Origin: Bacilli bacterium
GTDB lineage: Bacteria; Bacillota; Bacilli; Paenibacillales; NBRC-103111
Direction of reading: 5' to 3'
Length of the DNA stretch: 54,371 bases
Assembly (NCBI GenBank): GCA_028287395.1
Contig: JAQBPR010000123.1
Coordinates: 1 to 54,371 of the forward strand
Shown: piece after piece, positions 33,244 to 42,247 of the stretch
Layout of the letters: each line of letters begins with the position of its first letter
Position numbering within the stretch: position 1 is the first letter of the stretch
Notes under the pieces: generated by a model
Database searches by the model: none
The model's input: the letters and a program-made list of their open reading frames with translations, nothing else
What the model was told of the DNA's origin: nothing
Translations under genes and position numbers: made by a program

Positions 33244-34225
33244 TGCCTTCGATCGACTCCACTTTGTTATCTTCCACAAACGTTGCATTGGATCTGGACA
33301 GCATCGACTCCAAATCAGAACCCTCTGTCCTTACCTTAAGATCAAAATAACTAACCGCATAGGTAACCAGCAGCAAAGGAGAAACAATAATATTCATCAA
33401 AATGAGCAAAACCGCCTTTACAACAGAACCCGGCAGCAAACTTACCAAAACTGAATAAATCAAGATGAAAGCATAAATAATGATCGTGAGCGTAAAGAAC
33501 ACAGCCAGTAAGCGCCAAAAGCTGCCTTTCGTCAAACCCCAGCTTTTTCCGATACCCACTTCACCTTTTTTCAACGCTACTGGTGGAAGAAAAAAGCCCC
33601 AACGAATCGCGAAATAGCCAACCCCTATGTACAATAAAGCAACAAGTGCTAGAATGATCACAATTAACCCAACAATACTGGATGGATGTTGAAAACCATC
33701 TGCTGAAAATTTAAAGCTAAAAAGCAAAGCGCCAATCACAACAATAATGATCATGGCAATATAGCATACGATAGAGATGCCTGCTAAAATCAATCCATAC
33801 AAGAGGCTATTTCCAAGCAGCGCCCAAAATCTTTTAAAAGAACGACTGAGCATTTTCCCAAGGCTTATAGACTCTCCTTTATAAATTCCATCTACCAAAA
33901 ACACAACAGCTGCTACTGCAACGGGAAAAAGTGCGATCATAATCAATCCAGCAAACAAAATCCCAAGAATGATAGCTACAATACTGCCATTCAATGCAGC
34001 CTGCGCAGCCGCAGGATCTGTCAGATTATTGCTGAACATACTCCCATTAAAAGGGCTTGACCCTGATCCTGATTTTGAATAGATGAAACCTTCAAACAAA
34101 TAAAGCGGACAATACAATATGAGCACTAACAGCATAAGCTTTACAAAATGATTCCGATATACCTGAAAACTGCGATCTAAAATTCTTCCAAATCCCAAAG
34201 GCTTTAATAAATACTCCTTCAACAC
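33236..34225 (-). CDS. multi-pass membrane protein of the MoxR cluster
   Basis: This roughly 330-residue protein begins VLKEYLLKPLGFGRILDRSFQVYRNHF and carries six or so hydrophobic helices; the N-terminal motif is shared by several Firmicute proteins that sit next to DUF4129/DUF4350 genes. I place the start at a GTG at 34225 just after GGGGGG; a TTG 3 nt later would also fit. The 360-residue frame from 34318 has no RBS. No function can be given. Confidence 0.65.
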   Translation of the reverse strand: MLKEYLLKPLGFGRILDRSFQVYRNHFVKLMLLVLILYCPLYLFEGFIYSKSGSGSSPFNGSMFSNNLTDPAAAQAALNGSIVAIILGILFAGLIMIALFPVAVAAVVFLVDGIYKGESISLGKMLSRSFKRFWALLGNSLLYGLILAGISIVCYIAMIIIVVIGALLFSFKFSADGFQHPSSIVGLIVIILALVALLYIGVGYFAIRWGFFLPPVALKKGEVGIGKSWGLTKGSFWRLLAVFFTLTIIIYAFILIYSVLVSLLPGSVVKAVLLILMNIIVSPLLLVTYAVSYFDLKVRTEGSDLESMLSRSNATFVEDNKVESIEGND

Positions 34226-34299
34226 AAATCCCCCCAAATTGTAAAATAGTTCCCATTCATTATACAGGAATTTAATGGGATTAAGTAACCCCTTACAAA

Positions 34300-34330
34300 A
34301 TAAAAAAAACCACTGCATGGTTTTTTTATT
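34300..34330. terminator. terminator following the 104-aa gene
   Basis: AACCA and TGGTT form a short stem that extends into A and T runs on both sides, so it can work in both directions. It lies just after the stop codon at 34334. Confidence 0.55.
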
Positions 34331-34333
34331 TCC

Positions 34334-34648
34334 TTATAATTTAATAATCGTGTCCGTCAGTACAACCTCAGCCAATCGCATTTTGGCAAGTTCGTAATCT
34401 ATATCTAAATCAAACAACATGATCAGCGGACGATTGGTTTGTAGTCTGGCTTTCAGGTGTTTAAACAGATTCGGCTTTTCAAGCTTAAGCACCGTGACCA
34501 TTTCAAGAAAAGGACGAGGGATATGTGCAGGCAACCGATGTAATGCATTGAAAAATTCAATGCATTTTTCAACATCTTTCTGATCATCACGCAAAGCTTC
34601 GAGAAAAGTTAGAACATTGAGGTTCTTATCATTCGGTTTGTATTGCAT
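34334..34648 (-). CDS. hypothetical protein, 104 aa
   Basis: MQYKPNDKNLNVLTFLEAL begins this small soluble protein with several acidic and aliphatic stretches (RDDQKDVEKCIEFF, LIMLFDLDIDYELAKMRLAEVVL). I do not recognise it. The ATG at 34648 has GAGAGG about 8 nt upstream; the longer frame to 34684 is less supported. It stands alone between the membrane gene and the TetR gene. Confidence 0.5.
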   Translation of the reverse strand: MQYKPNDKNLNVLTFLEALRDDQKDVEKCIEFFNALHRLPAHIPRPFLEMVTVLKLEKPNLFKHLKARLQTNRPLIMLFDLDIDYELAKMRLAEVVLTDTIIKL

Positions 34649-34731
34649 CAATACAACGCCTCTCGATCTTTTACCTAAAATCAATTTATATATTTATCAT
34701 AACACAACTTAAGTAACCATTGTAATGGATA

Positions 34732-35319
34732 TCAAATGTGCCCTTTGGAAATTCCTTTGAAAAATAAATCAAACGATAAAGCCATTTGAATCGCTAAATT
34801 ATCGTCACCTTGATTATAACAATAGGACATCATAACACCGTAATAAGTCTGTACTGCCATCTGCGCTAATTGTCCCGGCTCCAAATTCATTTCAATTTCT
34901 CCACGATTTTGTCCCTTAGCAAACAAGGGAGTTAACGCTTCATTGATTTGATTCAGCTGTTTGATTTGATTCGCAAATAATTGTGGACTGGACAGATTAC
35001 CTTGCTCAATCGCTCTCGCCAAAGAACGGTTCAATTTGATCCTTGTTGCCAATTCTTGTATATAAGCTTTCATCAGTGGAATCATCGGACCTTGAATATG
35101 CATAACCCGCTTCGCTTCTTCAAAAACCGAATTCACTTGTATTTTACATAATAAATCTTCTTTGCAGTGAAAATAGTTGAAAAATGTCCCTTTAGCTACA
35201 CCGGCTTGTTCCGTAATTTTCGCGACCGTAGTCGATTCATAGCCTTGCTCTGTAAACAATTGGATGGCAACCTTCAAAATCCGCTCTTCTGTGAGTTGTT
35301 TTTTTTGCTCGCGATTCAT
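34732..35319 (-). CDS. TetR/AcrR-family transcriptional repressor
   Basis: This 195-residue protein has the N-terminal TetR helix-turn-helix (ILKVAIQLFTEQGYESTTVAKIT and GVAKGTFFNYFHCKEDLL, residues 14-58) and a helical ligand-binding C-terminus. It is divergent from the MMPL exporter, with three operator-like repeats between, so it should repress that gene and itself until a toxic compound or lipid is bound. The ligand is unknown. Confidence 0.9.
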   Translation of the reverse strand: MNREQKKQLTEERILKVAIQLFTEQGYESTTVAKITEQAGVAKGTFFNYFHCKEDLLCKIQVNSVFEEAKRVMHIQGPMIPLMKAYIQELATRIKLNRSLARAIEQGNLSSPQLFANQIKQLNQINEALTPLFAKGQNRGEIEMNLEPGQLAQMAVQTYYGVMMSYCYNQGDDNLAIQMALSFDLFFKGISKGHI

Positions 35320-35344
35320 TGAATGCCGCCCCCTTAAAATATAT

Positions 35345-35490
35345 TGACCACAAGTATAATATTATCTATGAATACTCGCATACTAATTAATGTACATACG
35401 ATATAAGCTTTATTATATCACAACTTTTAATAAATAAAAGATCCAAAAAAATTATGACCATAGGTATAAAAATATATTGACTGATGGTCA
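35345..35490. promoter_or_regulatory. three TetR-type operator repeats between tetR and the MMPL gene
   Basis: TGACCACAAGTATA (35345-35358), TGACCATAGGTATA (35455-35468) and, in reverse, TGACCATCAGTCA (35478-35490) share the core TGACCAnnnGT. The third overlaps the -35 (TTGACT, 35477-35482) of the MMPL promoter, whose -10 is TTAAAG 17 bp on. The first lies 26 bp upstream of the tetR start. Confidence 0.55.
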
Positions 35491-35548
35491 TATTTTAAGT
35501 TAAAGTGATAATAAATCATAATAAAAAGAATTTTCGGGAGGAATTAAG

Positions 35549-38467
35549 ATGGTTGAAGCTGTAATCAGAGCCATTGCACGCGCACGCTGGATTATTGTTG
35601 TACTTTGGGTTGTCATTGCTGTAGGTTCTGTATTCGTGCTGCCTAATTTGCAGACTATAGTAAGACAAACCGAAACAAAATTTCTACCTTCAGATGCTGA
35701 ATCGGTTCAAGCCAAAGATATTTTAGATCGGATTGATCCAAGTCAAAAGCAAAAGTCCAGTGCGGTCATCGTCTTTCACCGTGATGGCGGACTAACAGAT
35801 GCCGACCGGAGCTGGTTAAAAGAGAAAGTGGCTGGTTTAAATAAGGATAAAGCTTCTCTTGAAATATTAAGTGTGCTGTCTTCCTTTGACAATCCGCAAT
35901 ACTCCGAAAAATTTGAAAGCAAGGATAAATCGACTCAGCTAGTCGTACTAGGCTTGGAAAAAGGCGACAACGTTTCTTCCACCCAAGAAAATATCGATAA
36001 GATGACTCAACGGGTAAGCGATGCGCCGCAAGGCTCTAAAGCCTATTTAACCGGAAGCGGACCTATTTCCAAAGACTTTCAGAAGTCTTCCGAGGACGGA
36101 TTAAAGAAAACGGAAATTATTACTGTCGTATTGGTTTTATTCATTCTGCTCATCGTTTTCCGTTCACCGATTGCGCCTTTTGTTCCTTTAATTACAATTG
36201 GTCTATCTTTTGTTATCACATCAGGATTAGTCGCGCTATTTACTAAATTTGGTATGCCGGTTTCTTCCTTCACCCAGTCGTTTCTCATTGCGATTATGTT
36301 CGGCGCGGGTACTGATTATTGTATTTTGATGATTCAACGATTCCGCGAGGAGCTAAGCAAAGGTCATGATAAAGTGGAGGCGCTCGTTCTCACTGGAAAA
36401 GCGGTCGGCAAAACCGTGGCCTTTTCCGGCAGTACCGTATTTCTCGCATTTTTCATTATTGGATTTGCTCAATTCGGCCTTTATCAGTCGGCTGTAGGTG
36501 TTGCGGTTGGTATTGCGGTAACATTGCTTGTCGGACTGACATTAGCTCCGGCTTTACTGATCATTCTGGGAACACGGATGTTTTGGCCTGTTAAAATCAA
36601 AACCAATCAAGGTCATGGACACGGTGATTCCAAGCTTTGGGCCTCGATGTCGCGGTTAGTGGTCAAGCGGCCCGCACTTATTTTAATCATTGCCATTCTG
36701 GTGCTGTCTCCGTTAATTGGGCTTTACCATGGGAACCGTTCTTTTGACGATTTAGCGGAAGTGGACCAGAATGCGGGGTCTGTCATCGGTTTTAAGCAAG
36801 TTGAAAAACAGTTTGGCTCCGGCGATGTATTCCCGATTACGATAACGATCACTTCCAGCAAATCCATGCGAACACCTGAAGGGCTTGCTGCTTTGGAAAA
36901 AACAAGTGACGATGCCAGCCGAGTTAAAAATATCATGGAAATTCGCAGTGCAACACGACCGATCGGACAACAAATTGCAGGCTTAACGGTTCCCAATCAA
37001 TTGGGGCAAACGAATAAAGCCTTAAATGATGTTGAACAAGGACTTAAACAAATTCACGACGGACTGGATCAAGCGCATACCCAAATTGTCCAAAGCGCGC
37101 CGCAAATGACTGAATTGCAGCAAGGACTAACACAATTAAGCGGAAAAACATTAGAAGCAAAAAACGGATTACAGCAGGTGGGGGACGGTTTAAACGGAAC
37201 AGAGGATGGTTTAAATCAGCTGAATTCGGCTGTAAAGCAATCGACTCAAACAGTAAATTCGATGTCTGCTGATTTAAGTGCTTTATTAACGGCGCATCCC
37301 GAATTAAAACAAGATGCATCTTTTGCAGCTTTACAACAGAAACAGCAAGGTGTTTCTGCTGGGCTTACAGCTGTGGGCGACGGGTTACAGCCCATTCAAA
37401 ATGGCTTGAATCAAATGATTCCCAGTGTGAATCAAATTACAAACGGTTTAGGACAATTGGCCGACGGACAAACGAAGGCTGCGACAGGAACGACGCAATT
37501 ACAAACCGGAATAGACCAGCTGGCCAAAGGACTCAACGATGGAACAACAGCTTTAGGCAAAGCATCCGACGGAATTGGCCAGATTCGTCAAGCGCAGCAA
37601 GGCATTGTTGATAATGGCGAAAAACAAATCGGGGGATGGTATTTACCGCAGCAAGTTTTGGATACTTCCGATGATTTAAAAAAATCGTTGGATGCTTACG
37701 TCTCACCGGATGGTAAAACAACCAAGCTTGAAGCGATTTTAAAAATCAATCCATACTCCTCGGAAGCTTTGGCGACTATCGATACATTGCGTGATGCGAT
37801 CAAGCAAAGCTTAAGCGGTTCTGCCATTCAGAATGCAGATGTTAAACTGACCGGGACAACAGCGCAGGATCATGAACTCGATAAAATTTCCAAGTCGGAT
37901 ATCTTGCGTACAGGCGCTCTAGTATTAATAGGGATTTATGTAGTTCTCGCTCTTATGTTAGGTTCAATACTTGCACCTTTGTACATTTTGCTGTCGCTTG
38001 TCTTCAACTACTACATTACAATGGGCATCATTGAATTTATTTTTGTCAAGCTGCTCGGCTACACCGGACTGTCTTGGACGGTTTCCTTCTTCGTCTTCCT
38101 GATCATCGTTGCATTGGGAGTCGATTACAGTATCTTCCTGATGGCTCGCTTTAAAGAAGAGTATCGTCCTGGCGGGATTGTTGCCGCCATTCAAAGATCG
38201 ATGGCAACTACCGGAGGTGTTATTATGTCGGCAGCAGTCATTATGAGCGGCACGTTTGCAGCCTTCCTTTACTCCGGTGTCCATACATTAGAGCAGATCG
38301 GTGCTGGAATTGTTGTCGGATTAGTCCTCTATACAACTGTCTTTATGGGCTTTGTTGTCCCGGCATTAGTAACCTTGTTCGGTGAAGCGAATTGGTGGCC
38401 ATCCAAACGCGCGAAAAAAGCAGCTGCAGCAGAAAAAGTAATTGGCAATACGGCTGTAGAGGCTTAA
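35549..38467 (+). CDS. MMPL-family RND exporter
   Basis: This 972-residue transporter has two repeats: N-terminal helix, extracytoplasmic loop, six helices (about 180-380), then a large second loop and six further helices (about 770-950). GAGTDYCILMIQRFREEL in the first half and GVDYSIFLMARFKEEY in the second are the MMPL proton-relay motifs. The second loop (about 480-700) has a long coiled coil full of repeated G-L-x-Q units. It resembles Bacillus YdfJ/YdgH exporters of unknown cargo. The ATG is preceded by GGGAGG. Confidence 0.9.
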   Translation: MVEAVIRAIARARWIIVVLWVVIAVGSVFVLPNLQTIVRQTETKFLPSDAESVQAKDILDRIDPSQKQKSSAVIVFHRDGGLTDADRSWLKEKVAGLNKDKASLEILSVLSSFDNPQYSEKFESKDKSTQLVVLGLEKGDNVSSTQENIDKMTQRVSDAPQGSKAYLTGSGPISKDFQKSSEDGLKKTEIITVVLVLFILLIVFRSPIAPFVPLITIGLSFVITSGLVALFTKFGMPVSSFTQSFLIAIMFGAGTDYCILMIQRFREELSKGHDKVEALVLTGKAVGKTVAFSGSTVFLAFFIIGFAQFGLYQSAVGVAVGIAVTLLVGLTLAPALLIILGTRMFWPVKIKTNQGHGHGDSKLWASMSRLVVKRPALILIIAILVLSPLIGLYHGNRSFDDLAEVDQNAGSVIGFKQVEKQFGSGDVFPITITITSSKSMRTPEGLAALEKTSDDASRVKNIMEIRSATRPIGQQIAGLTVPNQLGQTNKALNDVEQGLKQIHDGLDQAHTQIVQSAPQMTELQQGLTQLSGKTLEAKNGLQQVGDGLNGTEDGLNQLNSAVKQSTQTVNSMSADLSALLTAHPELKQDASFAALQQKQQGVSAGLTAVGDGLQPIQNGLNQMIPSVNQITNGLGQLADGQTKAATGTTQLQTGIDQLAKGLNDGTTALGKASDGIGQIRQAQQGIVDNGEKQIGGWYLPQQVLDTSDDLKKSLDAYVSPDGKTTKLEAILKINPYSSEALATIDTLRDAIKQSLSGSAIQNADVKLTGTTAQDHELDKISKSDILRTGALVLIGIYVVLALMLGSILAPLYILLSLVFNYYITMGIIEFIFVKLLGYTGLSWTVSFFVFLIIVALGVDYSIFLMARFKEEYRPGGIVAAIQRSMATTGGVIMSAAVIMSGTFAAFLYSGVHTLEQIGAGIVVGLVLYTTVFMGFVVPALVTLFGEANWWPSKRAKKAAAAEKVIGNTAVEA

Positions 38468-38503
38468 ACACTACAACTTAAAATTGAATAGCTTCGACTG
38501 CAA

Positions 38504-38529
38504 AAGCCGGGTTCATTCGAACCCAGCTT
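38504..38529. terminator. bidirectional terminator between exporter genes
   Basis: AAGCCGGGTTC and GAACCCAGCTT pair over 10 of 11 positions with a 4-nt loop, then TTTTT on the plus strand. The minus-strand ABC exporter's stop codon lies inside it. Confidence 0.7.
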
Positions 38530-40312
38530 TTTCTGTTACGCCGGCAAATTGAGTGTGGAAAAGCCGAGCGTACAACCCCTCTTGTGCAAGAAGCTGTTCA
38601 TGTGTTCCCTCTTCAACCCGTTGTCCTGCCTCCAGCACAACAATTTTATCTGCTGCAAGCACGGTAGACAAGCGATGTGCGATCACCACCGTTGTCCGCT
38701 TGCGCATTAAATGCTCAAGCGCCGCTTGGACATAGGCTTCCGATTCCGAATCCAAATGCGAGGTCGCCTCATCGAGAATGAGAATTCGCGGGTTTTTGAG
38801 AATGGCGCGAGCGATGGCCAGCCTTTGTCTTTCACCACCCGATAAACGATGGCCTCTTTCGCCTACCAAGGTATCGTATCCTTCCGGCAGCGAAGCGATA
38901 AATTCATGAATGTAGGCTTGACGACAGGCTTCTTCTATCTGTTCTACCGTGGCATTTTCTCGAGCAAATAATAAATTGTCACGAATACTAGCGTGAAATA
39001 AGAACGATTCCTGCGTTACAAATGCAATTTGATCACGAAGCGATTGCAGTTTAACCTGCTTAATATCGTAACCGTCAATTTCAATCCGTCCCGTTGTTGG
39101 ATCGTAAAGCCTTGCGATCATTCCGATTAGGGTCGTTTTACCTGCTCCGCTCGGTCCTACAATCGCAACAAGCTGTCCATCACCTGCTGTAAAAGAAACA
39201 TTATGGATCGCATAGCGTTTTTCTAGATAGGCAAAAGACACATTTTTATATTCGATATTCCCAACTACAGCAGGTAATGATTTCGCTTCGGGTGCATCGA
39301 TAATTTCCGCTTTCAAATCCAGGTATTCGAATAATCGCTGAAAGATACCCATAGCTGTTGCCGTTTCCACTTGTAAATTAAGCAGCGTCGCGATGGGGCC
39401 ATAAAGCCGACCAATAAAAGCGGCGAAAGCAACAATTTGCCCAACGGACATATTTCCAGCAATCACCTCGAACCCGCCATACAAATAAATAATTGCCGTT
39501 CCCGCAGGCGCAAGCACGCCAATGACCATTCCGTACCAGCGTCCAATGATATTTAAGCGAAGCTCAAGGCGCATGACCTCCTCGTTAAGCTTGGAAAAAC
39601 GCTGCTCCTGTAACGCTTCTCTGGCAAAAATTCGTGTCAACAAGGCTCCTGACACCCCGAAAATTTCGCCCAATTGCGAAGCCATTTCACCACGAACCTT
39701 TTGTGTTTCACCTCTTAGTTTCTTCCGCGTGGTAGAAACTTTACGGACCGGTAAAACAAACATCGGTAAAATAATCATCGAGAGTAATGCCAAGCGCCAA
39801 TTCATACTAAATAAAATAATAACGGTTGACAGGACGATGACAAATTGCGTTATCGCTGAAACAATCGTGCCCGTTACCGTGCTTTGTACTGCTTGCACGT
39901 CACCTGTCAAACGTTGAATCACTTCACCCGAACGCGATTGAGTGAAAAAAGCCATCGATTGCTGCTGTAAATTGCTGAACAGCGATCGTCGAAGATCGCG
40001 CATTACATTTTGTCCGACTTTATTGTTCAGGTGATTTTGCCAGACGCCGAGCAGCCCGCTGAATAGCGGTAAAGCTACCATCAAACCGGCTAATTCCCAT
40101 AGTAATGATTTGTTCGCTTGCGGGAGTGCGCGGTCAATAATTTCCTTAATCACCAAAGGGGGTCCTAATCCAATCAATGCAGCAGCAAGTGCAAATCCAA
40201 GAATAGCGATTATTTGTGCTCCATAAGGGCGAAATAATTGCATTACTCGCGAAAGCTTAACATCTTTTATTTTCGCCTTTGGCGCATTTGCATCCCGTAA
40301 AGCATTATACAT
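38513..40312 (-). CDS. ABC exporter, permease-ATPase fusion
   Basis: This 599-residue half-transporter has an N-terminal six-helix ABC_membrane domain (about 30-310) and a C-terminal ATPase with Walker A GPSGAGKTT, signature LSGGERQRLAIARAIL and Walker B ILILDEATSHLD. It should work as a homodimer exporting lipids, peptides or drugs, as do MsbA/LmrA relatives; the cargo is unknown. It is a single gene that converges on the MMPL exporter gene. No partner is adjacent. Confidence 0.9.
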   Translation of the reverse strand: MYNALRDANAPKAKIKDVKLSRVMQLFRPYGAQIIAILGFALAAALIGLGPPLVIKEIIDRALPQANKSLLWELAGLMVALPLFSGLLGVWQNHLNNKVGQNVMRDLRRSLFSNLQQQSMAFFTQSRSGEVIQRLTGDVQAVQSTVTGTIVSAITQFVIVLSTVIILFSMNWRLALLSMIILPMFVLPVRKVSTTRKKLRGETQKVRGEMASQLGEIFGVSGALLTRIFAREALQEQRFSKLNEEVMRLELRLNIIGRWYGMVIGVLAPAGTAIIYLYGGFEVIAGNMSVGQIVAFAAFIGRLYGPIATLLNLQVETATAMGIFQRLFEYLDLKAEIIDAPEAKSLPAVVGNIEYKNVSFAYLEKRYAIHNVSFTAGDGQLVAIVGPSGAGKTTLIGMIARLYDPTTGRIEIDGYDIKQVKLQSLRDQIAFVTQESFLFHASIRDNLLFARENATVEQIEEACRQAYIHEFIASLPEGYDTLVGERGHRLSGGERQRLAIARAILKNPRILILDEATSHLDSESEAYVQAALEHLMRKRTTVVIAHRLSTVLAADKIVVLEAGQRVEEGTHEQLLAQEGLYARLFHTQFAGVTEKAGFE

Positions 40313-40356
40313 TCGCGTATCGCCTCGTTGTCCTCTATTTTCTCTCCATTGTACAC

Positions 40357-40387
40357 GAAAAAACGACCCTATGTTTAGGGTCGCTCA
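40357..40387 (-). terminator. terminator of the secreted repeat protein gene
   Basis: On the minus strand CGACCCTA and TAGGGTCG enclose AACA and are followed by TTTTTT. It lies about 25 bp after the stop codon. Confidence 0.75.
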
Positions 40388-40410
40388 TCATTTAAATTAT
40401 ATGGATTGAT

Positions 40411-41187
40411 TTAAGACTGTACCGTGGGTGCTGCGGTAGGTTGAACATTGGAATTCGTTTTATGATCCTTCGCATTATGTTTATTGTTGATTATTTTTGT
40501 TGCCATATTCGTAAATTCAGCTTTACGTTTATCATAGTCAGCTTGTGTAATTTTGCCGTCTTTCAAATCTTGATCTGATCCTTTCAAAAGCGAAGCAACT
40601 TGAAGGTCAATCAACTTTTGCACATCCACGCCTTTTTCCGTTGCAACATCTGCCAACGATTTGCCTGAAGTAAGAGCTGTTTTCAGTTCTTCATTTGTTA
40701 TGCCTAATAGTGTGGCGATTCCGCTAGTGTCAAGACTGAAACCAATGCGATTGCCGACTTTGGGACCGTGAACACCTTTTTCCCCTGAATCACCGCCAAA
40801 TAGACCTGCCTTGCCCTTGCCATCCACCAATGCGTCCAGATTAGCCGCGAAATCAGCTTTTTGCTTGTCTAGCTTCTGATTGAAATCTGTCGTCAGCAAG
40901 GCTTTGAGAGCATCTCGCGACAACCCTTGATCTTGCGCAATTTGCGCTAGAGTTTCACCTTTCTTCACTTTGTCTTGAAATGTTTTTTCATCCAAATTTA
41001 ATTTTTTTAGTAAATCTGCGCTTATTTGCTTCTTCGCAAAACCACCAGCAAAATTATGTTCGATTTTCGTTGTGTCTTTACTTGTGTTTGGAGCAGGTGT
41101 GCTTGTGGCACTGTCTGCATAAACACTAAGCGGTATGATTGCGGCGAGTGCCGCAGTTGTTGCTAAAATCTTAAATATTTTCTGCAT
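40411..41187 (-). CDS. secreted protein with two LysM-like/helical repeats
   Basis: This 258-residue protein has a clear signal peptide (MQKIFKILATTAALAA to VYADS). Two related segments follow, ISADLLKKLNLDEKTFQDKV then GETLAQIAQDQGLSRDALKAL, and ATLLGITNEELKTALTSGKS then LADVATEKGVDVQKLIDLQV. The unit GxxLAxxAxxxGxxxxxL resembles LysM but lacks its full length. Gly/Lys-rich and Thr/Pro-rich linkers surround them. It could be a cell-envelope or spore-coat protein; no function is known. I chose the ATG at 41187 after GAGGAGG. Confidence 0.75.
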   Translation of the reverse strand: MQKIFKILATTAALAAIIPLSVYADSATSTPAPNTSKDTTKIEHNFAGGFAKKQISADLLKKLNLDEKTFQDKVKKGETLAQIAQDQGLSRDALKALLTTDFNQKLDKQKADFAANLDALVDGKGKAGLFGGDSGEKGVHGPKVGNRIGFSLDTSGIATLLGITNEELKTALTSGKSLADVATEKGVDVQKLIDLQVASLLKGSDQDLKDGKITQADYDKRKAEFTNMATKIINNKHNAKDHKTNSNVQPTAAPTVQS

Positions 41188-41360
41188 TTTATTCCTCCTC
41201 AAAAAGATTTGTAAATTCTTGGTCCGCGAATAGTACTTTTTCGCGAACTTGCTTCGTAAGAATCAGCTGATTTATCTTACTTAAAATGATTATCCACTTT
41301 TAACCTTAAAGGCAGCTTATGCTAAGATAAATTTTTTTCAAAAAAATAATAATAAAAAGC

Positions 41361-41391
41361 TTGCTCCTAACGCAACGTCAGGTTATATAGT
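41361..41391 (+). promoter_or_regulatory. MerR-type promoter with 19-bp spacer and operator
   Basis: TTGCTC (41361-41366) and TATAGT (41386-41391) lie 19 bp apart, the long spacer that MerR-family proteins correct by twisting DNA. The spacer holds CCTAACGCAACGTCAGG, a near-perfect dyad (CCTAACG / CGTCAGG). It is 42 bp upstream of the merR-type gene, so autoregulation is likely. Confidence 0.65.
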
Positions 41392-41432
41392 AAGGTTACC
41401 GGTGAAAACAATTCGCGCGAAATGAGGGGAAG

Positions 41433-42161
41433 ATGATACACAAGAATAATTGGAAAGTAGGAGAATTAGCTAAACGGACTGGAATTACGGTGCGAGCGCT
41501 TCATCATTATGACCAGATTGGACTGATTTCCCCTTCGCGTTATTCAGATACGGGCCATAGGCTGTATTCCGAAGCGGATATAGCTAAGCTGCAGCAAATT
41601 ATGTCACTTAAGGACTTAGGCTTTGCGCTGGAGGAAATCAAAGCTCTGATTGAGAAGCCCGGTTTTAAGCCGGACGAAGTCATTCGCATGCAGTTGGAGC
41701 GTTTGAACAAGCAAATCCAGATCCAGGAGCAGCTAAGAAGTCGATTGGAAGGCATTTACGAATTGCTTAACGCTCAGCTTGAAGTTACGGCAGAACAATT
41801 TATTAAATTAATCGAGGTGATGAAGATGAATAACAAATATTTTACTCCAGAACAGTTAGAAAGTCTTAAGAAAAGGGGCGAACAGCTCGGTCCCGAAAAA
41901 ATTCGCGACGTCGAGAACGAATGGCCTGAATTGCTTGCAAAGGTGCGTACGGAATTGGAGAAGGGTACGCCGCCCGAAAACCCTGAAGTCGTGCAATTGG
42001 CCAAACGCTGGAAGGAATTGATGGACATGTTTTCTGGCGGGGATCCTGAAATCATCCGTGCAGGTGAACGTTTTCACGTAGAAAACCCAGACAACGCACT
42101 GCAATTCGGGTTAGACGCTCAGCTCTATAAATACATCAGCCAAGCTATATCTAACCTTTAA
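41433..42161 (+). CDS. MerR-family regulator with TipAS-like domain
   Basis: This 242-residue protein has an N-terminal winged helix-turn-helix (residues 7-76: VGELAKRTGITVRALHHYDQIGL), a coiled-coil linker (about 80-115) and a TipAS-like C-terminal domain (about 130-242), which in relatives binds thiopeptide antibiotics or related compounds. It probably activates its own promoter when such a ligand binds. The ATG follows GAGGGGAAG with a short spacing. No adjacent target gene is visible other than itself. Confidence 0.85.
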   Translation: MIHKNNWKVGELAKRTGITVRALHHYDQIGLISPSRYSDTGHRLYSEADIAKLQQIMSLKDLGFALEEIKALIEKPGFKPDEVIRMQLERLNKQIQIQEQLRSRLEGIYELLNAQLEVTAEQFIKLIEVMKMNNKYFTPEQLESLKKRGEQLGPEKIRDVENEWPELLAKVRTELEKGTPPENPEVVQLAKRWKELMDMFSGGDPEIIRAGERFHVENPDNALQFGLDAQLYKYISQAISNL

Positions 42162-42187
42162 CCTCTTGTCTATCTTTGTAAACATAG

Positions 42188-42232
42188 AAAAGGCTGTATA
42201 CTCTACATAACGTAGAAGTATACAGCCTTTTT
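42188..42232. terminator. strong bidirectional terminator between merR-type gene and xylA
   Basis: AAAAGGCTGTATACT and AGTATACAGCCTTTTT form a 15-bp perfect stem with an inner CTAC/GTAG hairpin. A-tracts and T-tracts on both sides let it work in both directions. Confidence 0.85.
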
Positions 42233-42247
42233 CTATGCGCTTATAAT

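Noticed and set aside
34300-34330. Short palindrome taken as an operator
   Set aside because: The flanking A and T runs fit a terminator better.
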